Shown one piece after another: positions 56,996 through 64,000 of a stretch of DNA of 64,000 nucleotides. Position numbers and translations under genes: made by a program. The stretch is from NCBI RefSeq assembly GCF_027943255.1, contig NC_072894.1:128207601-128271600 (forward strand). The letters run 5' to 3'. The notes beneath the pieces are model-generated. The model saw only the letters and a program-made list of their open reading frames with translations, had not been told where the DNA came from and did not search any database. Numbering within the stretch: the first letter of the stretch is position 1; each line of letters starts with the position of its first letter. This DNA comes from Anastrepha obliqua (lineage: Eukaryota; Arthropoda; Insecta; Diptera; Tephritidae).

Positions 56996-57259
56996 TTAAC
57001 CAAAAGTGGCCGCCGTCAGCTGGCGCCAGTTCAGACGCCTTTGCTCCAATGCACCTGCCGCAACCTCTGTGTCTTTGATCGCTCGCCAATAGTGTCTCGT
57101 ATTATTTGTCAGTTGTTCCACAATGCGATGAAAGAAATTTATGTCCTCTGCCACAATTTCCGAGTCGCCAGCGCTTGATTTTTTTTGCTCCAACGATGCT
57201 GAATCCACGCAACTCAGCAACAGCAATGCAGAGCAGGCTATCCACAACATTTTTCCCAT
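56996..57259 (-). CDS. putative small secreted protein, 87 aa
   Basis: The ATG at 57259 (GGAAATGGGA) starts MGKMLWIACSALLLLSCVDS, a textbook signal peptide with likely cleavage after VDSAS or nearby. The mature part is about 65 residues, mostly helical-looking and hydrophilic (SSAGDSEIVAEDINFFHRIV, then TRHYWRAIKDTEVAAG, RRLNWRQLTAATFG). It has no Cys after the signal. A second Met three codons later is an alternative start. Base composition is GC-richer than its flanks, as expected of coding DNA. No family is recognised; it may be single-exon or the only visible exon. No clear polyadenylation signal is near. Confidence 0.55.
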   Translation of the reverse strand: MGKMLWIACSALLLLSCVDSASLEQKKSSAGDSEIVAEDINFFHRIVEQLTNNTRHYWRAIKDTEVAAGALEQRRLNWRQLTAATFG

Positions 57260-57264
57260 TTCCA

Positions 57265-57715
57265 GAACTTTGCTTTAACAACTAGATGATGGGACTAAAT
57301 GGTGTTCATGCTATTTACCGTTGCTTTCAAAATGTACTCGAATGAACACATGTCTAATGTAAATATGTACATACATACATACATACGAATACATAGACAT
57401 GCTTTTATTAAATTTTATGATACAGATAACTATTTTACTTGGGCGAATAATTACTTTATTCTACTCAGTTGCAATTCAATTTGATAATCTGTACATATAG
57501 TATGAATTGATGAGCTTTTAATTAACGTCAAAAACTTTAGCGATTAGATAAAAAACGATGCGTTTGGTTTATCGACTGGCCTATGTGCAGGGAATAATGC
57601 CTAAAAGTATGCAATCTTATTTGAAGCTTGTGCTCTTAGCTATTTTGCTTATAGTGTAAAGAACTCAAATATGAGCACACTTTGAAGCATATAGAAAAGG
57701 TATTTTCACACTATT
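57265..57715. other. gene-free sequence
   Basis: CATA microsatellite-like part at about 57370-57390; no gene. Confidence 0.35.
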
Positions 57716-57722
57716 GAATTAA

Positions 57723-59872
57723 CCCTCTAGTACCCAAGACCGCCTGTAGACGGCCTAAGTTTATTCCACGCTTATTCCCTTTTAAAATACCATTTCGTTA
57801 CTTTTTAAACTCTTTCTAATTCCGGAAAGTCCCAAAATTATTGCTGGTGCATTTGCAGCAGCGTCTTGTTTTTTAATCAGCCGTCATAGGCATTTGAAGT
57901 CGGAAAATGGTGAAGTGCGGTCAAATTAATTATTCTGCAAAAGTGGTGTATTTTAAAAATTAAATAAAAATATTATATTAGAAATGTATTTAGCTTATAA
58001 TAAAAATTATCATAGTGTTGCTGGTTGTGTTCAAAATACGAAAGTTAAAAATAATAACAAAAAAAGTGTTTCCTGTATTTTATAAACCTTTGAAGACAGC
58101 CCGTCTAGAGGCGGTCCTGGGATAACTCGGAGTAAATAACACTATGCGGTAAGTTTGAAATTTTGATATTTTTAGAGGGGGGCTAAGCTTAAAGTTTTGG
58201 TTTTTAGAAATGGATCAAAGACAAAAGTCTAAATTATCATCCCTCAATGATGAAGATATTGCAACATTTTTGGATTTACTAGAAATCGCGACAATACAGA
58301 CGTGGAAGAAGATTTCGAAGATCTTTTAGACGAAAATGTGGACGATGCAGAATTACCTATCGACACTGGAATTGACGAGGTGATTGAAAGGGCGGTAAAT
58401 TTGTCAGATTCTATGCTGGAATCAGAAGTGTGTGTCAATTTATGTATCGTTGATCATTTCAATAACAGGTTTCAGTCCATTCCGATGACTCAACGTTTAT
58501 GTGACGATGAACAAATGTGCGCACCGAAGATGAGGACTTTCCTTCGACAATATCTGCCAGATAAACCACATAAATGGGGTATAAAACTCTTCGTTTTGTG
58601 TGACTCCTTCGGATTTTGTTATAACTTCGAAATATATTGCGGCGCAGGAGACAATGCTGTTCTGACTGATACACCAGATCTTGGGGCATCAGCGAATGTG
58701 GTGGTCCGATTGTCCCGTAATATTCCAGATTTTAAAAACCATATAACATATTTCGACAACTATTACACGTCACTGCCACTTCTGGTTTATCTAAAATCAC
58801 GCGGAATACATTCGCAGGGAACTATTCGTTCAAATCGAATTCCGAATTGCAAACTTCCGACAGATCTTGATCTCAGGAAACAACCCCGTGGATATTCAGC
58901 TGAATTTTGTGGATCTGCTTTAGGAGTTGATATTTCTTTATCAGTTTGGAAGGACAATAAAATGGTGTGACTCGCATCGAGTTACGCAGGCCAGAATGAA
59001 ACAAATGTTATAAATACGGTGTCGCGGTTCGTCCGCTCAGAAAAAAAATTTGTTGATGTCGATTGCCCCAATGTATTCCGTGAATATAATAGTCATATAT
59101 GGGGGACGTCGACCTCATGGATGGACTAATTTGGCGATGTAAGATTCCGATAAAGAGCAATAAGTACACAAACCGACTTTTCAATCATCTGCTTGATATG
59201 GCCATGATAAACGCTTATGTTTTGTTCAGAAGAATTAACAAGATTGACACGCATGCTAGGCAGTACGAACTGCCGAACTTCCGGGCAGAGATCGCATACG
59301 TACTATGCAAACAACAATATTCTTCAAGACCAAGAGCTCCAGGTCGTCCATGACAAACTCCTCAAGTAAAACTTACTGGAAGAAAAGCTTACTTACCTCC
59401 TGACGACGTTCGCTACGACGGAGTTGGACATTTTGCAAAGTTTTTATCACGCACCGGTAAAAAAAGGTGCGAATATCCTGGCTGCACCTCCGAAACTCAA
59501 ATCGTGTGCCGAAAATGGAATCTGAATCTTTGTTTTTCCCAGCAAAAGGACTGCTTTCACAATTTTCACCATAAATAATTTGCACCAACTGCCTATTATG
59601 CCCAAAGACTGTTTGTTTTGTATTGATTTCTGTTAAAAACTTTCTGTTTTGTTCAATAAAAGTACGTAATACCCTGAATTTGCAAGTTTTTCATTTAGAT
59701 TTTTTTTGGCGTTCTTTCCCAAAGCCGCCTGCAGGCGGGGTAAGGTTTTATCCCTATATAATCGGATCAAGGAACAAAATTTCACTTTCTTGATAAAGAA
59801 CCTATAATTTTACCATAATCCCCACCCAAAGCAATTTTTTTCATTCAAAAATAAAATTTGGGCACTAGTGGG
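57723..59872 (+). mobile_element. piggyBac-like element, 2150 bp, TTAA flanks
   Basis: TTAA lies at 57719-57722 and 59873-59876. Terminal inverted repeats are CCCTCTAGTACCCAA and TTGGGCACTAGTGGG. Palindromic subterminal motifs occur at 57740 (GACCGCCTGTAGACGGCC), 58099 (GCCCGTCTAGAGGCGGTCC) and 59725 (GCCGCCTGCAGGCGGGG). Target, ends and transposase agree on the piggyBac superfamily. Confidence 0.9.
58210..59577 (+). pseudogene. piggyBac-like transposase, degraded
   Basis: The ATG at 58210 begins MDQRQKSKLSSLNDEDIATF. A frameshift near 58280 leads into VEEDFEDLLDEN. Much of the N-terminal domain before IVDHFNNRFQSIPM is missing. Catalytic Asps are in CDDEQM, TYFDNYYTS and GDVDLMDGL. HKWGIKLFVLCDSFGFCYNF and GTIRSNRIPN mark the core. 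Breaks are a TGA at 58968-58970 (Trp position), a frameshift near 59097 and a TGA at 59351-59353. A C-terminal Cys-rich zinc-binding region follows (CEYPGC, CRKW, CFSQQKDCF), ending at about 59577. Confidence 0.88.
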
Positions 59873-59876
59873 TTAA

Positions 59877-60895
59877 GAATACGTATTTTTTTTAATGATA
59901 TTTTTATATTTCATTGAATTAGTAACAAAATGTGAAATAATTCATAAAGAAAGATTTATAAATGAAATGAAAAGGAAATAGAAAAAATTCACACATATGT
60001 ACATATATTAATGGTAATATTAAAAAGCAGCTGTGGCTACCCTCAGCGTTAACATTCTGTGGTTACATAATTCAGTCTCTTGCTGTTAACTTTTGGTAGA
60101 AAATGTGTCTGAGGTGATGGGTCTTCGTGGGGCGAGTACCCCTCAAAATTCCATGCGATCCTGTCATTGACACTTCTCTATACATTAACGTTCTCTCCTT
60201 ACGTTCTCTGTGATTATAATAAAAAGGAAATTGAGAAGAGTGTTGCCACAATAAATACGATCCTGTCCGGAAAAGGCCAAAATAACTGATAATTTGACAT
60301 TCAAAAGCTTCTAATGGCACATGCGTTAATGCAACAGCAAAACTGTTATCGAATGAATGTATCGAAGGAAAATATCTGACATATTGATCTCATTTTCTTT
60401 AATGAGTTTTGGGTTAAAGTTCGTTTTATTTTCCTAATTTGAATTAAAAAGGAATGCGGAGCATAATAAATATCGTCTAGCGAGAGTAGTACAATTGAAG
60501 AATTATCGAAATAACTGCCAGCTGTTTTCAATGCCAATTTGTTCAGGACAAATCACTATCACGAACTTAAACTGTACAAAAATATTGGCGCTTGAAATTT
60601 CCTTACGATAAATAAATAGAGGAAAAGTCTGCCCTACATACCACAGAACGATTTTTTTCGACTGCGAAATGATTTAAGACTCGACTGGAGAGGAGAATAA
60701 AGAGTAAATCGCCTAAGCCCTACCGAGTGTTTGTCTTCTTTTTTATCTGTATAGAAGAAGTCTGTACTAGTTGCAAGCGATTTTATTGAAAGTGGTATCG
60801 GTAAATCAGCTGATTTGTTTTTTTTTTTCTTTCACCGCGTCCATGCGGCTGTCAGCTCAGAATGATACAAGGCGAATTCATTCTTTGTTTTCTAC
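59877..60895. other. gene-free sequence
   Basis: No credible gene on either strand. Confidence 0.35.
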
Positions 60896-60898
60896 TTA

Positions 60899-61030
60899 GG
60901 GGGCGTCCATAAATTACGTGAGGTGTTTTTTTTTCAATTTTCTCTACCTCCCTCCCCCCCTGATGAGATGTCGTGAGATTTTATTCAACCCCCTCCCCCA
61001 CCCCCCAATCTCACGTGAGATTTTTCGAAA
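60899..61030. repeat. terminal-repeat-like GC-rich block
   Basis: GGGGGCGTCCATAAATTACG starts a block that includes ACGTGAGGT and, about 110 bp on, an inverted TCTCACGTGAGA, with C-rich runs between. The start resembles DNA transposon termini seen in many arthropods. The other end was not found, and it could lie beyond the hAT insertion. Confidence 0.4.
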
Positions 61031-61167
61031 TGTGGGTTTCTTATGTAAACGCGTTGGATTGTTATTGTAAAAAGAGAAAAAAAAAATTTAAAATATAAGT
61101 GTAATAAAAATTTAACAATACGAGTAGAAGACTTAAATCGTAACTACTGCGATTAAAAAAAGAATAT

Positions 61168-61594
61168 CTACTCTAATTCAGTCCATGGACAATTAGGCGC
61201 GGTTTCAAGAGAGACTATTGGGACCAACATGTCCATATGATTTTCAGTAAAATCATCTGCTCCTTCAACTTCGCTCTGATCTATCCACTCTAAGCCGTTG
61301 ACGCTTGCGCACAGTAACTCATTAGCTCGTCTTGCGACAATCCGTAAGGGTCGCACTTTGCGGTGCATACGCGCTTGCTTAGCTGGTGCAATGTGAGCTG
61401 CTCGCCTGTGCTCTGCAGCTCTTGTGATAGATGCGAAGTAAATACCGCATGTACTGCAGCATATTTTCTCTAAACCATCACGTACACTTGGGCAATAGAG
61501 ATCATAAGGCGTGCTGATAAAGGCATTCAGCGGTTGAATCGGTAGGCGTATTAGAAATGGAGCAAATGACTTTCCGTCATGTTCTTTAAAGTCC
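61168..61594 (-). pseudogene. C2H2-finger reading frame cut by the hAT insertion
   Basis: One frame is open for about 140 codons from the hAT left end to a TAG at 61168-61170: EHDGKSFAPFLIRLPIQPLN, AFISTPYDLYCPSVRDGLEK, then CSTCGIYFASITRAAEHRRA with a C-x2-C-x12-H-x4-H finger, and a C-terminal ANELLCASVNGLEWIDQ..NCPWTELE. The 5' part is displaced by the hAT element, so the gene is broken here. The protein is not recognised; it may be host or belong to the repeat at 60899. Confidence 0.55.
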
Positions 61595-61598
61595 GGAA

Positions 61599-64000
61599 CA
61601 GTGTTGCCAGAAAAAATTTGCTGTTGGAGCTAAATTTGTCAAAAAAAAGAGCTAAAAAGAGCCAAAAAATTTTTTTTGGAGCTAATAAAAGAGCTAAAAT
61701 TTTTTCAGTAACTTTTATTATATTTCACATTTATATATTCACATATTTTATTTTTTTACAAAAATTAAAATTATTTTTAAACAATTCAGTAATAACAATA
61801 TATGAAAAAGTTCATATATTCATTTATTTGCAAAAGCAGAAACAAAAAAAAAAATAGTCTATTAAACATCACATTAAATAAATCTTGTACTTTAAAGAAT
61901 TCATTAGGAACACATTTATGTATGGAAAACAATGAAAAAAATACATTTCTTACTTTTTTTTTAAATAAAGTGTAACGATATAACATATCAATTTAAATAT
62001 ATCAAAATATATCAAATTCTTCATCACCACAAAAATCTTCTACAATATCATCATTATTGTTGCAGTCGTATATATCATTTCTCATCAACTTTAAGAGATC
62101 ATCTTTTATGACAAAATCATGGCAACACTTATTAAGTCTCTTAAGCCCACATCTTATTGTTAACAAAGTGTTTAACATAACCAAATTAATTTTATTGCGT
62201 TGTTTATTTTTAATGCAATTCATCATCGAAAAAGTTCTTTCAACTTCAGCGTTGCTAAGTGGTAGCACAAGAAGAGAAAATACAAAATTTGCCAGTTCAT
62301 TAAACGGATTATCATTTACAGAATTTTTATATTCCTTAACCTCGATCCAAAAATCTAAAGTATTGTTCACATTTTTCCAATCATATAAATGTATTTTGCG
62401 CCACTGCATTTCCAAGCATGTAATTTCATCTATATTGAAATTATTTTTTTCGTTTTCAAAGTAATCAAAAATTTGAGGCTTTATTGTTTTTAGAGTATTT
62501 TCAGTGGAAAAAAAATCAATTTTTTTTAAAGTATTTATGTTATGTGGCAAACGTTGCCTCAACTGTTCAATTAATTTCATTATAAATTTTCGACAAATAT
62601 TACGAATTTCGTTTTCTGTGCTCTCATTTATGGTGTTTTCTTCTTTTTTTTGTCGAATAAATTGTTCAAAATTATAATGAAAGTAAGGAATAGGAGTAAA
62701 AAAATTGTCTAATTCAGACGTTAAAGGGTTGAAATCTTCAGAAGGTGACACTATACTGATGCACAAGCTTGAAATTAAATATACAACTTCGGAAAACAAT
62801 TTCATAGGGTCAGCTATGTTACTTTCAAAAAGTTTGTTCACTTTTTGCACTTCAGTTAAAATTGGTTTTAAAAACTGGAAATATGCCAAATTTTCATCAG
62901 TGTACATTTTTGAAAGAAGTTGGGCTTTGTGACATGATTCATTCAAAGCGGCTATACCAAAATGAGTTTTAAGTTCCAACCACTGATCTACAATTCTTTT
63001 GACTGCTGGTTCGATTGACAGCCACCGTGTTTCACACGCTCGAGTAATTTTTAATGGGCACATACCATCGTTAATGGTAGAGTATAGAGATTTTGAAAAC
63101 CAGTTGTGGGTTTCGGAAATTATAAATTCGATTTCATTTGGCATACATTTCGAAGCCGCACAAACAGCTAGTTGTATTGAGTGACAAATGCAAGGAACGA
63201 GTTTGATATTGGCATTGAATTCCTTCAGTCGAGTAATGACTCCGTTATTAACCCCAACCATAACGCTAGCATTATCTGTTCCTACACCCACCATGTTTTC
63301 AAAACTTAAATTAAATTCCTTTAATGTATTGGAAATGGCTAACACAATGCCATCCGCCGTGCACTTTTCCAACTCCGCGAGTTTTAAAAAAGTATTAACG
63401 AAAACTTTCGATGAGTTACTGTAGTATCTGACTACAATGCCCACATATTTTTTTGTAGTTATGTCTGTTGCTTCGTCGATAATTAGACTAAATTTATTAT
63501 ATTTGAGATCAGCCATTAGTAACCTTTTAAAATAGGGACTTAGCACATTTTTAAGTATAGCGCTACACTTTGATCTTCGTAGCTTCAAATTGGGTGCAGC
63601 TTTGCTATCCGAAAATATCCCGCTTTGCAAAATGGTTAGGTGGTCAACCACTCTAATTGAAGTGTGTACTCCGATGAATAACGCATTGGCCAATTCCGCT
63701 CTGTGTACTTCCATTTCTTGCTTTTTTATAAATGAAACTGTCGGCTGAGAGCCCGACATAAATGGCGAAGCTGCATTTATGTGCTTGCTTGTGGCAGCGT
63801 GACGAATAAGGCCGTGTAATTTGGATTTCAAGCTGCAGTGGCAGTACTTACATTGCAAACCTTTTCCAGTCTCGATCAACCACTTCCTGAATTTTTTGTC
63901 TTGAAGCCATGTAGATCGCGGTTTTTGCTCGTACTTCCTATAAGCATTAAAGAGGTTATTTTTATATTAAACAAAATAACAAAAATTTTACCTTATTTGC
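61599..64000 (-). mobile_element. hAT transposon, left end and body (right end outside window)
   Basis: CAGTGTTGCCAG at 61599 is a hAT-type terminus, preceded by GTCCGGAA, the candidate 8-bp target duplication. A single long hAT transposase exon follows on the minus strand. The right terminus is expected a short distance past 64000. Confidence 0.8.
62002..63937 (-). CDS. hAT-family transposase, nearly intact
   Basis: The frame is open for about 645 codons without a break and reads past position 63879, where the only start would be a TTG. An acceptor TTATAG|GAAG at 63938/63937 suggests that a 5' exon lies near or beyond the window end. Domain order: a short basic lead (KYEQKPRSTWLQDKKFRKWL), a BED-like finger (CKYCHCSLKSKLHGLIRHA..H), then the RNase H-like core with DEATDITTKKYVG, GVGTDNASVMVG, the CICHSIQLA and CETRWLSIEPAV motifs. 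It ends with the hAT dimerisation block LPLSNAEVERTFSMMNCIKN at about residues 565-590. An Asp/Asn-rich tail ends EEFDIF. It may be an active transposon or a recently arrived copy. Domestication is possible but the visible TIR argues for a transposon. Confidence 0.88.

Noticed and set aside
62057..62464. 135-codon plus-strand frame opposite the hAT gene
   Set aside because: Antisense shadow of the long hAT transposase frame with no independent support.

Overview
The window looks like chromosomal DNA of a fly (Diptera), most probably a tephritid fruit fly or close relative. The reasons are short-intron genes of Drosophila type, a gene matching Drosophila Snakeskin (Ssk), AT-rich intergenic DNA full of TATG/CATA strings, a DD41D 'rosa' mariner (a lineage known from tephritids), and tRNA-derived SINEs. 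Most of the 64 kb is not host genes. I found no tRNA, rRNA, CRISPR or bacterial features. The species assignment is inference.

The host genes I can support lie mainly between 13.8 and 27.1 kb. Three plus-strand genes (14123-16384, 19372-20463, 22588-24750) encode Snakeskin-type four-pass membrane proteins. Each has the same three-exon layout, an exon 2 of exactly 197 nt and the same intron phases. Each is preceded by a tandem GATA site and a shared initiator-like motif. The third is the best Ssk match; Ssk is a smooth septate junction protein of the gut barrier. On the minus strand at 25559-27001 is one large coding exon of a Ser-rich low-complexity protein with a perfect splice donor. Other coding candidates are a small secreted protein (56996-57259), a small gene with an in-frame 75-nt intron (54643-55125), and a C2H2-finger reading frame cut by a hAT element (61168-61594).

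The rest is a transposon landscape. 4-13 kb holds SINE heads, a pogo-like deletion derivative, a hairpin MITE, a full-length dead mariner with exact TA-flanked ends, and a 5'-truncated LINE. 14.5-15.6 kb holds a LINE and a SINE inside intron 1 of the first Snakeskin-like gene. 16.9-21.5 kb holds MITEs. 27-37 kb has a deleted Tc1/mariner, LINE pieces, a 167-bp hAT MITE with a perfect 8-bp duplication, and another long-TIR MITE. 39-47 kb is a nested stack: a LINE lies against a Tc1, then comes a Helentron helicase split by a rosa mariner and by an R1-clade LINE.

47-56.5 kb has Helentron-related non-autonomous elements, a TTAA-flanked MITE, a GC-rich mariner, a second Helentron copy that preserves the empty site of the rosa insertion, and a mariner relic between 117-bp direct repeats. 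57.7-59.9 kb is a complete but decayed piggyBac-like element with palindromic subterminal repeats. 61.6-64.0 kb is a nearly intact hAT transposon running off the window end.
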